A DNA stretch of 56,550 nt from NCBI GenBank assembly GCA_032718475.1, contig JAUCBJ010004904.1:1-56550 (forward strand), in the 5' to 3' direction. The translations under genes were made by a program, and so were the position numbers. This stretch comes from Nemertoderma westbladi (taxonomy: Eukaryota > Xenacoelomorpha > Nemertodermatida > Nemertodermatidae). Shown here piece after piece: positions 8,930 through 21,394 of this stretch. The notes under the pieces are model-generated. The model was not told the origin of the DNA. It worked only from the letters and a program-made list of their open reading frames with translations, and searched no databases. Each line of letters starts with the position of its first letter. The first letter of the stretch is position 1.

Positions 8930-10985
8930 CCCCCAATCCCTAACCTCCTCCAACGACCCTGCCCCACCCACTCCTTCAACATCCAACGACCTCGTCCCAC
9001 CCACTCCTTCAACCTCGGACAACCCTGCCTCACCCACTCCTTCAACATCCGACAACCCTGCCCCTCTCACACCTTTAAACTCAGACGACCCTGCCCCAAT
9101 CACTCCTTCGACATCCGACAACCCTGCCCCACTCACTACTTAAAACTCCGACAACCCTGCCCCACCCACTCCTTTAAACTCCGACAACCCTGCCCCAGCC
9201 ACTCCTTTAAACTCCAATGACCCTGCCCCATCCACTCCTTTAAACTCCGACAACCCTGTCCTACTCCCTCCTTTAAACTCCAATGACCTTGCCCCACCCA
9301 CTCCTTCGACATCCGACAACCCTGCCCCACTCACTACTTAAAACTCCGACAACCCTGCCCCACCCACTCCTTTAAACTCCGACAACCCTGCCCCAGCCAC
9401 TCGTTTAAACTCCAATGACCCTGCCCCATCCACTCCTTTAAACTCCGACAACCCTGTCCCACTCACTACTTAAAACTCCGACAACCCTACCCCACCCACT
9501 CCTTTAAAACTCCGACAACCCTGCCCCAGCCACTCCTTTAAACTCCAATGACCCTGCCCCATCCACTCCTTTAAACTCCGACAACCCTGTCCTACTCACT
9601 CCTTTAAACTCCAATGACCCTACCCCACCCACTCCTTCAACTTCCAACGACCCTGCCCCAATCACTCCTTCAACCTCCAACGAGCCTGCGTCACCCACTC
9701 CTTCGACCTCCGACAACCCAACCCCACTCACTCCTTCAACCTCCAACGACCCTGCCCCACCCACTCCTTCAACCTCCAACGACCCTGCCCCACCCACTCC
9801 TTTAAACTCCAATGACCCTGCCCCACCCACTCCTTTAAACTCCGACAACCCAGCCCCACCCACTCCTTCAACCTCCGACAACCCTGCCCCACCCACTCCT
9901 TTAAACTCCGACAACCCAGCCCCACCCACTCCTTCAACCTCCGACAACCCTGCCCCACCCACTCCTTCAACCTCCAACGACCCTGCCCCACCCACTCCTT
10001 CAACCTCCAACGACCCTGCCCCACCCACTCCTTTAAACTCCAATGACCCTGCCCCACCCACTCCTTTAAACTCTGACAACCCAGCCCCACCCACTCCTTC
10101 AACCTCCGACAACCCTGCCCCACCCACTCCTTCAACCTCCAACGACCCTGCCCCACCCACTCCTTCAACCTCCAACGACCCTGCCCCACCCACTCCTTTA
10201 AACTCCAATGACCCTGCCCCACCCACTCCTTTAAACTCCGACAACCCAGCCCCACCCACTCCTTCAACCTCCGACAACCCTGCCCCACCCACTCCTTTAA
10301 ACTCCGACAACCCAGCCCCACCCACTCCTTCAACCTCCGACAACCCTGCCCCACCCACTCCTTCAACCTCCAACGACCCTGCCCCACCCACTCCTTCAAC
10401 CTCCAACGACCCTGCCCCACCCACTCCTTTAAACTCCAATGACCCTGCCCCACCCACTCCTTTAAACTCTGACAACCCAGCCCCACCCACTCCTTCAACC
10501 TCCGACAACCCTGCCCCACCCACTCCTTTAAACTCCGACAACCCAGCCCCAGCCACTCCTTCAACCTCCGACAACCGTGCCCCACCCACTCCTTCAACCT
10601 CCAACGACCCTGCCCCACCCACTCCTTTAAACTCCAATGACCCTGCCCACCCACTCCTTCAACCTTCAACGACCCTGCGCCACCCACTCCTTCAACCTTC
10701 AACGACCCTGCCCCACCCACTCCTTCAACCTTCAACGACCCTGCCCCACTCACTCCTTCAACCTCCGACAACCCTGCCCCACTCACTCCTTTAAACTCCG
10801 ACAACTCTGCCCCACTCACTCCTTTAAACTCCGACGACCCTGCACCACCCCCTCCTTTAAACTCTAATGACCCTGCCCTATCCACACCTTCAACCTCCGA
10901 CAACCCGGCCCCACTCACTCTTTTAAACTCCGACAACCCTGCCCCACCCACTCCTTCAACCTCCGACAACCCTGCCCCACTCACA
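8930..10985. repeat. 33-bp minisatellite, about 62 units
   Basis: The consensus is ctgccccacccactccttca plus 13 more bases, period 33. The period is a multiple of three, so long frames run through it (VGGAGSLEVEG-type undecamers on the minus strand at 9504-10637 and a second frame at 9728-10984). Unit types alternate (LSEFKG, SLEFKG, SLEVEG, LSEVEG), forming higher-order blocks of five and seven units between about 9750 and 10600. No start context or flanking domain supports a real protein. Confidence 0.95.
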
Positions 10986-11906
10986 AACTAGATTTCATTA
11001 AAATTGAAAACTGACCTCAAAAATGAAATCAGCGGTCAGGAAAAACCCCATAGCAAAATTCTTAGCATGGTTTTATGCTTTCTTGTTGATAGATATATAT
11101 ATATTGGCAGACTTTCTCACATATTAACAGACAATTTTGACGCGGGAAGGTTCAAATTTTAAAGGCAATTATCTCGGAATGGTATTTTTTTGCATAAAAA
11201 TAGCTTCAGACAATTCAATTTTCAATAAATTTTCAAAAATTTTACTCCGAGGGGTTCTCTGATGTGCTCTCTTCAGATATCTCGACCTCGAATTCTGATT
11301 GTTTTATTCCATTATGGAAATAAATGGCCAAAATTGAATATAATATTGATAATTTTTAATTTGTCAAAATTAAACAATAAACAAAACCAAAAACAGCACC
11401 AAAATGACAATTGCTAATTAATTTTCGAGATTTTGCTTCGAGATATCGAAAGAGCATACAAACATTTTTGATGCGATTTGAAAAATTAGAAAGAAAAATA
11501 CTCAAAATTGAATCTGCTGAAGGTTTTTGGATCTTTATCCAAAAATTTGTCAATATTTTTCCAAATTTTTGAAAAATTTGAATTTGAATTTTTTATTTTT
11601 ATTCATAATTACAAATCTTCCATTGACCTTCATACAAAGTTATTGTCGTTTTTGACAATGAGAAATTGAATTGATGACAAAAAGAAAGGCAATTTAAAAA
11701 TTATGGCCATGTAGCGCTACCGGGGCCTTAAAATAATACCTCTAGGCCAACGTATCGTATGTTTTCATTCTTATGTATTTAGTACTACAGAATTTAACTT
11801 GCTTAGTACCCTATCCTACTTGATATGTTCATGCAATCATATGTATTCAAAAATATACATTACATACGGATACGGATTACACAGGATTACGTTGTACCTG
11901 ATTCAT
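10986..11906. other. AT-rich stretch, no gene seen
   Basis: Runs of A and T, a short TATA repeat near 11090-11104, and no frame with recognisable similarity. Confidence 0.4.
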
Positions 11907-11985
11907 ACCGGGGACAATTGCATGAATACACAACGACAAACCGGGGACGATTACCAATCCGGGGACGTCCCCGGAATGAATTGGT
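11907..11985 (+). repeat. Dispersed repeat with ccggggacgtccccgg palindrome, copy 2
   Basis: Near-identical to 6085-6165 in the same orientation, including ggggacaattgcatgaatac and the palindrome. The downstream AT-rich DNA to about 12850 (no gene) again carries ggggac words near 12575, 12640 and 12815. Confidence 0.8.
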
Positions 11986-12848
11986 AGCTAAAATGCAATC
12001 TACATCAGCATCATTTTTTCTCCATATTCAGTACGAAATAAATTAATCGCTTATTAAAATATAAATTTTTGAAACGAAATAATACATGTATTGTTTTCTT
12101 CTTATATATTAAGTAATTCAGAATTAAAGCATTTAACTATATTATCTGACTGTAATAATGTTACGAACATAATGTAGTCAATAATATACCTACAATTATT
12201 AGGCACTATGCTGCGAAATTAAATGAATGTTTCTCAGGTTTAGTTAATTATTAAATTTCAAGTTCATTGGTTATTTTGATTATTATCACAAATAGCAATA
12301 AAAATATTAAAATATTTAGTTAAAATTGGTATAGCAAAAAGGAAATCTACGTATTGTTTCCTCACATCAAAATCATATTGCAGAGTTAGTTACGAATACA
12401 AGGATTTTAAGATTATGGCTGCCCATTGAACCCTTTCCATTTCTCAAGAATATTCCAGAACATTATTTGTTATCCAATCACATATCGTCTGACACGGCAG
12501 CACATTGTTTAATGTTTAACATTCGGTAGAGTTAATGATTGTGTATACTCTACCTGAAATGTGCTCAATCACACTGGGGACCGGGTCGTGATTGGACAAA
12601 AACTTAAACACACCAGTGAAATGTGTATGTATGATGTCCCCACTTCAGCCCATGAGTAACAAATTAGCAATCTTTAGAGTTGATAAATTTTGAAACAATA
12701 GAATGACGTAAAATGGTCTCCTGAGTCTATTGGTGCCAAAATAATTTAATTTAAACCAAGAATAAAGAAGTTATAAGGGAATCAATATCGACCCCAGAAC
12801 CGACCGATAGAAATAACGGTCCCCAGAATGGGGGTTGTACAAAGAGGG

Positions 12849-12876
12849 GTGTGTGTGTGTGTGTGTGTGTGTGTGT
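12849..12876. repeat. (GT)n microsatellite, 28 bp
   Basis: A pure GT run directly abutting the outer end of the long inverted repeat copy A. Confidence 0.95.
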
Positions 12877-13447
12877 CGAATAGGCCTACCAAACATAGCA
12901 TCGATCTGAAATTTTATAACACGATTATGAACCATCAAAACAATGTACTTGCAAAATTTAATTAAAAAAGCTAGGTAGGAAGTGGGGAGAGTTATGGAGA
13001 TTTCAAATATGCAATCGGTTTTGTCACACATTTCTTAGTTTTCAAAATATTTCATGAAAACCAATGAGTACCCAAGTCCCAAAAAGTGGGTTCACCATGA
13101 AAGTTTCAATAATCCAGAATCATTAAACTCACCAGTCAGCCCTCATTTGCGACCTATAAAGGTTGGCAAACGTACATGATGGAAATATTTTCCAGACAAT
13201 ATGGTTGATGTGCGATGTGGTACATGCTATAGTACTTTTCATCACTACTTGATTTTCTTTATACAAAATATATATAATGCCACGACAAGGTTGAAAAATC
13301 GACCCACTAATTTTTTGGCCTTGCTGCCATTTGGCAGGCCGTATTTAAGTAGGCCATGGGTTTTCACTAATGTTCATTATCTTTCAATAACAGGATATTT
13401 TTACTTTATGTTTAATTTATTTTCTAATTTGTTATTTATTGGATTTG
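12877..13447 (+). repeat. Long inverted repeat, copy A (571 bp)
   Basis: The reverse complement is found at 19934-20503 with about five visible differences (a 2-bp indel near 12895 and single substitutions), roughly 99% identity. The open frame at 13201-13491, and its twin in copy B, has no recognisable domain and is probably fortuitous. The two copies could be terminal repeats of one 7.6-kb element or two insertions of a dispersed repeat. Confidence 0.9.
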
Positions 13448-13489
13448 GTGGATATGGTAGTGATCGCTATCATACACGACCTCGTCTTT

Positions 13490-14240
13490 AGTTTCATCCT
13501 CTCCTCTCCACTATCCAGCTTTCCATCGATGTGAATGCTGCCCCACTGTCAATCAACATCAGTGTTGTTACTGATCGCCTTTTTTCCCAATCATCCTTAG
13601 TGGGACCACTCTGAGCAACACTGTCCGTCCCTCACTTCTTAAAGTTCACCATTGTACTCGCCATTGTTTGATCTCCATTCGCGTTTTTCAGTGCTCGCTC
13701 TCGATACCAGTCCTTTCTACTGTATGTCATCCTACTCAACATCTATGACATAGTCCGAACTGCCCAGTATAAGCGTTTTGGTCCTGTTTTAATAACATAT
13801 GCCACTGCTCACAATCCTTCATCTTATGTGTTCCATTTCTGTGCAGCTGACATTTGTAGTTTGGATTATAACGCTTTCTATGTAGCATTTCGTGTATTTC
13901 GTCCAGGTCCGACTCGGATGGTTTATTGTTTTGGTTGCATATGTCTACCCCAGGGGTGATGTTTCCTCTGTAGCCACTATAGTTGCACTGCCTTTGTCCC
14001 TGCCACAAAGTGGTTTTTTTTTTCAGGACATTGTGGACTTTCAGTCCCCTGGGCTGTCGCTTATGGCGAAGATTGGCTCACTCTCGGAAGTGCGTCTGCC
14101 ACGCTGTCTTCCGGTTTAGGTCGGTTGTATTCCGGTTTCGGTACCTTGCCGAGACTCTCCTTGCTGTACACTGGGTCTGTTATCAACTCTGCCTCATATG
14201 TAAGGAAGCAGGAATGACACGGGAAGAGACTTCCCGTGGG
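13490..14240 (-). pseudogene. Retroelement Gag zinc-knuckle and aspartic protease relic
   Basis: The frame at 13736-14008 contains CQLHRNGTHKMKDCEQW, a CxxH...H....C knuckle-like motif, followed by FGLCHRC, as in Gag proteins. Downstream on the same strand, in another frame near 13535-13560, LMLIDSGAAFTS gives the DSGA active-site motif of retroelement proteases. Upstream, minus-strand fragments (SKESLGKVPKPEY region, about 14130-14200) look like more Gag, with a stop. No RT follows; the copy is truncated by the inverted repeat. BEL/Pao or Gypsy origin cannot be decided. Confidence 0.6.
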
Positions 14241-14447
14241 TCTAGCGGATCGCCGAGTACACCATTCGAAAGCTAATCTAACACCCCATGTCTGTCAGAT
14301 TTTCAAATTTCGAAACTGGTCGAAAGTTACAGCATCGAGAAGAGCGAAACGCTGCGAAATATCATCGCTGCGTCTGTTCAAACATCCGTAATTAGTGAAC
14401 TATATATACCGAATTTCGAAATATAAAAGATACGTGTTTTTGATTTA

Positions 14448-16086
14448 TTAACCCGCCGAAGACCATTTGATTCAGGTTACACCCAGGACCGTTTGGGTCA
14501 TATTGACCCACAGTATATTATTGATAATATTATCAATCAAAATGACCAAAAGTGAGGCTTTATCAGTGTGGAAACTCATTTGCGACTTAAGGGCAAGTTA
14601 CTTAGGCTATTTACATCCGATTTGGTTTCAATAACGAGCGTAGCGATTGACACTACGAAACGAGGGTTTCTCATTTTGTTCATATATGAACTGTACATAG
14701 AAATGTTGACAACTCCACCTGAACAAGCATGTGTATCAATATGAGTTTCATAATATCATTCACTTAAGTACTCAGACTATTTACATCAAACTGGGATTGA
14801 TTAAAGAGCGAAGCGAGTGACACAAAAACCGAGTCCACTTTAATTGAATAATTATTCGCAAACAATGAGAAAACATTTGAGTGGCACTAATTAAAGGCTA
14901 AACAACTGCGACAAATGATAATCTCTAATAGCACCTTACTATCACCCATCTGATATACATTTACATATACTGTAATTGTATAGAAGTATTCTACTGTAAA
15001 GATAATCTTATTTGTTTCCCAAATAAATAGTGAAGCAAATATATCATAAATATGTTACTACTAAAGCTACGGGACCTAAACACTACAGGACCTACTGCTA
15101 CTGACCTAACTCAGTAACTGCTTAAAGTATACCGATTTGGACCCAACGCTACCAGGCTGCTTTGTACAATGTACATTACACACAAAAGTGATTCTCAAAA
15201 ATGTTTCCATTTAGCACACAACTGTAATATATTAGCCCAAATTATTCATTTATAGGCCTATAGGCTAATGACAGAATGTCTACTGGATGCCGGAGGGTGT
15301 AGGCCTAGACAGCTAGATTATATATATTTAAGGCTATATAGCCAGACAGCCAGATACCAGTCCCGGTATAGCTTTAGGTCCTGGCAACCTAGTAGTTTTA
15401 GGTCCGGAGCATTAGGTCCGTGGCATAAGGTCCTGGCAGCCTGTAAGCATTAGGGCCGAGCCCTTTGGTCAGTAAGTCCAGTCTGCCTCCATAGCCAGGC
15501 AGGTTAGTAAAGGAACGGGTTATAGAGGCGAGTTGAAAGGAACCAAAACAATAAACGAGAGTTAGGAATAATTTAATGTAATGCGTTACAGGACCTAAAG
15601 TGTACCGGTTTGAACCTAACGCTATATTACCACTGACTAGGCCTAATTACAGTAGAAGACGTCCCATACCTGCATACAGGAAATATGGTTCACGGACGAT
15701 ACCAGGTTTCCATATTACACACACACACACGCACCGACATACAAACAGACATACTGTACAAACAGACGAATTGACTTTTCAATGTTGATTAAGCATCGCC
15801 CTGACTTGGAAAATTGATGTGTTTACAGAATTCGACTTTGCAAAACTGTTATTTATGAGTAAAACTATAATGGGTCATATTGACCCATTAGGCCCTTGGC
15901 GTTGCCTAACTTATAAAAGTCTAATTAAAAAGAAATTGTTAAACTAAAAGTTGTGACCCGGTTACATTTGGATAGAGTATAAAAAATTAGGAGAATTCAT
16001 GAATATTGTGAATATATTGAATTTGTACAGTTACATGTAAACTTCATTTTAGGTCAATTTGACCGAAACGGTCCTCGGCGGGCTAA
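14448..16086. mobile_element. piggyBac-like non-autonomous element P1
   Basis: The left end is TTAA followed by CCCGCCGAAGACC; the right end is GGTCCTCGGCGGG followed by CTAA (a one-base change from TTAA). Just inside each end lies a dyad: gggtcatattgaccc on the left (14496-14510) and ggtcaatttgacc on the right (16052-16064). A TTAA target with CCC..GGG termini is the hallmark of piggyBac-superfamily elements. A third gggtcatattgaccc dyad at about 15873 sits inside. No transposase frame is seen. The interior includes a CA-rich stretch (15719-15735) and repeated taggtcc words (15370-15440). Confidence 0.75.
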
Positions 16087-16665
16087 AAGAGGTATCCGTA
16101 GAAAAAATAATATTTAAATTTCGTTAAAATTTACGCGCGCTAAAGCGATTTTTACGCTTATAAAACTATACCGAAATAGGAAAAATATATGTTACTGCTC
16201 AGGTATTGGTCAACAGATAAGAGATCGCTGGTAAAATCTTCCTGCTTGCTGGAGTAGCTAGATGTGTAGAAGGGAATGGTTGACTACAGGGCTGCCGGAG
16301 ATACTGTAGAATGCCATCCAGACAGAATTTCTTGACCACCCACCACCATCCTGCTTGCCTTGTAGGGGCTGCGCTGCTGGACGAGTCTACACATCCTTCT
16401 CAGATCTCAGGTATATACAAAATAGTTGAGTTATCAATAAAATAAATACAGTAATCAAATAATGTATAAATTTATATATATATATAAATAATAAATAAAT
16501 CAATAAATTATAATCAGTAGGATTATGCAGTATTATTATTCTACGGAATATTGGGCTGATTATTTTGTTTAGGATTTATGTAGAATGTTCTTAAAAAGTT
16601 ATATTTATGATTACATGGATTATTATCATTTTTTGGCTGAGGCATTAATAGTGTAAATTAATTTT
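16087..16665. other. AT-rich stretch, no gene seen
   Basis: No recognisable frame or repeat partner beyond TATA-rich runs at 16470-16500. Confidence 0.35.
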
Positions 16666-16669
16666 ATTC

Positions 16670-16880
16670 CAAAATTGTAACATTACTCAACGCCGTTAGT
16701 ATTAACAGCGAGTTGTTATTTAGCACTTTACAACTTTTAAGGACATTACAGCATTGTATTGGCATGTACATTTAGTACTATATTTGGTGTTATCCGTTAA
16801 GTAATGTCCCCATAGTGGACATTACTTGACGCCGTCATTAGTTACCACGTAAACAATAGGTGGAAATTTGCCTGACAGCC
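16670..16880 (+). repeat. Dispersed hairpin-containing repeat, copy 1
   Basis: Contains gtaatgtccccatagtggac plus attac, an inverted repeat around a short loop, then taccacgtaaacaatagg. The reverse complement, diverged, lies at 53148-53365. Words such as acattactcaacgccgttag and gagttgttatttagcacttt match between copies. Confidence 0.7.
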
Positions 16881-17251
16881 AGATAGGCTTACTGCATTAC
16901 CTACTGGTAGGCGGGGTATAGCTATTAATAACCAGTTGGGCCTAGCTATATTATTATAACATGGCTCCACACGCCACCATATATATAAGCTAACTTATTT
17001 ATAACACAATTTATGTCATTTTTACATTTATTTATACGCAACGAATTTAATTTGTGCAGTTTCTATCACTTATAATATGTATACAATCATTTCGTAATGT
17101 CAAAATTTTTGAATAAAAATACAAACATAATTGTTGCAAAGTACAGTCATTCTGCCTAATTTGAGACATGGACCCAAACGTGAGACAAATTCAATATCAA
17201 CTTCAAGGGGCTCCTATTGAAACCTACTTAAAACTAATTTGAATAATGATC

Positions 17252-18596
17252 TGTGGGGCGAGCTACGAAGTGAGTGAGCCTTAGCGTAGTGGTACCATTA
17301 ATCAACCTGTCGTTCTGTCGCGTTCAATTTTAAACGTTAATAACTCGGCCAATCTTTGATGAAATCTATCCAAACTTGGTACACATGTTGTTTGGCAAAA
17401 GTTTAGAAATTTTCCAAGTAGAATTTCCGTGTGGCCTTCGAGAAGCTAAGATAATAGCAGTTAATTAGTTAATTAAGTTGATTACGGTAAAAACACCATT
17501 TTCAACCTGCCTTTTAAAGGAAATTAATTGTTTTACAGTATAAGATTTAAATAATTATAATTAAAAATTATACAGATGTAATCCACATACGCCATTCTAT
17601 TATAGTTTTTAATTAGTTCAAGTGATTTGCTTTAATAATTGTGTCTTTAATTGATCTAAAGTAATTAAAACGGCAAAAAAAATTGATTCTCATTAAATAC
17701 TGCTCATTTATTGGTTAACATCCAAGTTGGCTCGGTGCTGGTACATAGGATAGGAAGGATGTTTGGTGTGTGTAGAACAGCCAGTGCTCTTCAATGGGAA
17801 TGCGAATGTATGTAACCACATGTGTACAGGCCGGTAGACAGATTGGCCATAGCTAGCTAACGAGATGGAAATCTGAATTCCCTACTATTCAGTCTATTAT
17901 TGTGTTATTGTGTGTTAGACAGATCTCATTTAATAAATGTCAGTCAATAACATTTTACCACTGCAGAAGGCTTATTTATATCCATACTTGTTTTTTCCTC
18001 ATAAATATTGGGCTTATTATTTTTTGATGGGATTTCTTTGTAGTTGAATTGTCTAAGTTTTTACACTGAGGCATTAACAGAGGGTACTGGTATTAAATTA
18101 ATTATTTGAATATCATTACTGCATCGACTGCATTTAGTACTGCGTTCTGCATTGATTATATTCCTATAAACCATTCCTGGTTTCGCATATTGCACGTATC
18201 CATAGTTATAAAGATTGCCAGTCTGCGTTTAGGAAATATATTTAAATACAAAACAGGACGAGCGCAACGACGCTTATAATAATTAAGACGAGTACGGCGT
18301 TGATTATATTCCTATACACCACCTGGCTTTGCATATTGAACGTGCGATTGGAAATAAGTTCGTTCTACCCTTCCGTGGGTGGTAGATGTCGCGGTTATGT
18401 ATTGGTGGTTGGGAAGGGTGGGGGGGGGGGGGGGGGGTGGAGAGATTAAAAGGGGTGAACACGTACTGTCCCCCTTTCTTGGATTGATTGGTGGTGTGGG
18501 TAAATTTCTCAAAACCTGATTTTGTGATACAGTCGCTCAATTTTAATTTGTATCTCATAACTGGGCCTCGTGCTGCGTGAAGGCCCCACGAACGTG
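17252..18596 (+). repeat. ~1.34-kb dispersed repeat R, copy 1
   Basis: Begins tgtggggcgagctacgaagt and ends near gaaggccccacgaacgtg, an imperfect terminal inversion. The same beginning and end delimit 51404-52727, in the same orientation and at almost the same length, and both copies have a G run followed by gagattt/gagatta (18418-18446 here). There is no credible coding frame. The family looks non-coding and transposon-like. Confidence 0.5.
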
Positions 18597-19082
18597 TAAC
18601 CATTCCTGTACATCGTTAGGTATAATTCAACCGGATTGGATATACTTATAATATTTTAGCGGCCCGTTAAAAATCGAAGCTTTTTTTCATAAATTTTAAG
18701 GTTTTAAAATCGATATGAGATTTTTGCATTCCACTTCGACCTGATTCTCGAAATTATGACATTTTATAGTAAAAAGGCTATATTTTTATATAAAACTATT
18801 TTTATGTGGTAAAGATTTCATAGTTTTACATTTGACTACTGTCTTTAATATGGTATCGGTTTCCATGAATTTCCCCTAATTTGAGACAAGGAAATTATAA
18901 CCATAACAAGAGACAAATGTAGGCTAGGCCTTTGTATCTAAGTATCTGAAGTATAGAAACCATAGGCCCCCTATACACATACATTATAATTGCATCTGAC
19001 TTCTTTCAGAAAGTCACACTACAGTACCGGTAGGCCTACTGAATGTATCAGTTACATCAAGCTTAAATCATATATAGTACAG

Positions 19083-19370
19083 TATACTCCGACACTATTT
19101 CGGGTATATTCCGACACTATTCGGGTATATTCCGACACTATTCGGGTATACTCCGACACTATTTCGGGTATATTCCGTCCGTCACTATTCGGGTATACTC
19201 CGACACTATTTCGGGTATACTCCGACACTATTTCGGGTATATTCCGACACTATTTCGGGTATACTCCGACACTATTTCGGGTATATTCCGACACTATTCG
19301 GGTATACTCCGACACTATTTCGGGTATACTCCGACACTATTCGTGTATACTCCGACATTATTCCGGTGTA
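19083..19370. repeat. 21-22-bp minisatellite, about 13 units
   Basis: The unit is gacactatttcgggtatact plus cc, alternating 21 and 22 bp because of ttcggg/tttcggg variation. One irregular unit is at about 19170-19185. Confidence 0.9.
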
Positions 19371-19933
19371 TTTGGGTGGTAATTGTACAGTAGTCATCGA
19401 TGCCATAGCAACACATCAAATAAGACAATTCAATGAGATATTTAATTTAAAATATAACTTAATGCAGTTTGTCCTAGTTTTCCTTTTCAGAGTTTTGAAA
19501 GATTAGAAAGTCATCAAGTTTAATAACTACAGAACAGTATAACCTGGGACTGTTAATCAACAATCAATGGGACGATGATGCTGGATTAAATACGAATATG
19601 AATTTTATTTTCCCGTGTATCGGGCGTTTGTTAAGACCTACAATTTATTTATTGACAATTTATTTTATGGCCGGCCAAAAGGTTGTATTGTTAGACCAAC
19701 CCTCCTACATGTTGGAACTCGTGTTGCCACAGGAACGGCATCCGGTTGCTATCGGCAAACTTTACTACATAGCAACAGGGGGGTAAACGTGTTAGCGAAG
19801 AGAGTCTGAGTAAACCTAAGCAAGTTAAATAGGATAGCGGACAGCGAAATACAAGCGATGTTATTTTTATAGAAAGTTGATTCAAATAGGGCCTACGGAA
19901 CGTTATTTCCAATATAATTCAGTGGTGCAATTA
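19371..19933. other. No gene recognised
   Basis: Short frames only, with no domain recognised, up to the inner edge of inverted repeat copy B. Confidence 0.35.
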
Positions 19934-20503
19934 CAAATCCAATAAATAACAAATTAGAAAATAAATTAAACATAAAGTAAAAATATCCTGTTATTGAAAG
20001 ATAATGAACATTAGTGGAAACCCATGGCCTACTTAAATACGGCCTGCCAAATGGCAGCAAGGCCAAAAAATTAGTGGGTCGATTTTTCAACCTTGTCGTG
20101 GCATTATATATATTTTGTATAAAGAAAATCAAGTAGTGATGAAAAGTACTATAGCATGTACCACATCGCACATCAACCATATTGTCTGGAAAATATTTCC
20201 ATCATGTACGTTTGCCAACCTTTATAGGTCGCAAATGAGGGCTGACTGGTGAGTTTAAATATTCTGGATTATTGAAACTTTCATGGTGAACCCACTTTTT
20301 GGGACTTGGGTACTCATTGGTTTTCATGAAATATTTTGAAAACTAAGAAATGTGTGACAAAACCGATTGCATATTTGAAATCTCCATAACTCTCCCCACT
20401 TCCTACCTAGCTTTTTTAATTAAATTTTGCAAGTACATTGTTTTGATGGTTCATAATCGTGTTACAAAATTTCAGATCGATGCTGTTTGGTAGGCCTATT
20501 CGA
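19934..20503 (-). repeat. Long inverted repeat, copy B (570 bp)
   Basis: Reverse complement of 12877-13447 at about 99% identity. The outer boundary is at cctattcg (20496-20503). No obvious target-site duplication is shared with the outer flank of copy A, where a GT run abuts the repeat. Confidence 0.9.
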
Positions 20504-21394
20504 TATATTTCGTTTTTTTGATATTATTTTGTCGCGAAGTATTAATTATACATTTATATCGAATTAAAGTTTATTGTTGTTATGTTCGGCATGGATGTGA
20601 TAAATCTTTGATCCGTCGTCGACTGAGTCACCGTCTGTGTCCGTTCAGTTTTACTGAACACAGTCGCCATATTTTATTTGCTCATTTTCTCTAAAATGTC
20701 TTCTATAGGACGTATGAAAAGTCTTACACATTAAACAATATTTACATACAGTACCTAGTCCTGTTACTTCAAACTGGACGCACGCATTATGCAAAAACGA
20801 GCTGCTTTATTGAATAAAGAAGCACACATTATGGATACTCATTTATACATTTTCCGGTAACATGGAACCTAACGGTAAATTTATGGAGGATATAAAAAGT
20901 AAAAAAAAGACATGATGAGTGATATAAACGGACAATAAAAATTATTGCGGTTTTAATGTTGAGACGGGATCGTAGATCCCGACCGGGTAAGATTTAGTAC
21001 GCGTCACCTTTCTGCTGGGCTCACTTCGGTCCCTTGGGACTCTTCCTCTCTCACTGCTCGCTCCCCACACTTGAATTGCACTGCTTTCACTTCCTCACAT
21101 GTCAACACCTCCTTCCGATACTTCCCCCGTTTCCCTTCTCCTCACTCTCATTGGGTCCCACGCATGTGTACATCATGCCAGTGAGATCCGTCTAAAGCCT
21201 CGTCCTACTATCGTAGTCAAGTGGTCCCCAATCCCAGTAGCTAATTGGAAAAGGTTGTATATATGACTGACTATAGTACTTACATTGATTGTATATTTAG
21301 ATTGATTATCTATATACGTACATACTAATTGCACTTAATTATTTGCACTGCATGTGGTGCCTTCCAGGCACACCCACATCTCTGTCCCTGAGTT

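Noticed and set aside
9504-10984. VGGAGSLEVEG and KEWVGQGRWRL repeat proteins
   Set aside because: Pure translations of the 33-bp minisatellite in two frames. No flanking domain, splice signal or start context.
13201-13491. 96-residue ORF beginning MVDVRCGTCYS, also present at 19893-20180
   Set aside because: Both copies lie in the duplicated inverted repeat, so the match reflects recent DNA duplication rather than protein conservation. No domain is recognisable.
12877-20503. Polinton/Maverick-type giant transposon
   Set aside because: Long terminal repeats would fit, but no polymerase B, integrase, ATPase or capsid gene is present between the arms, and no 6-bp target duplication was seen.
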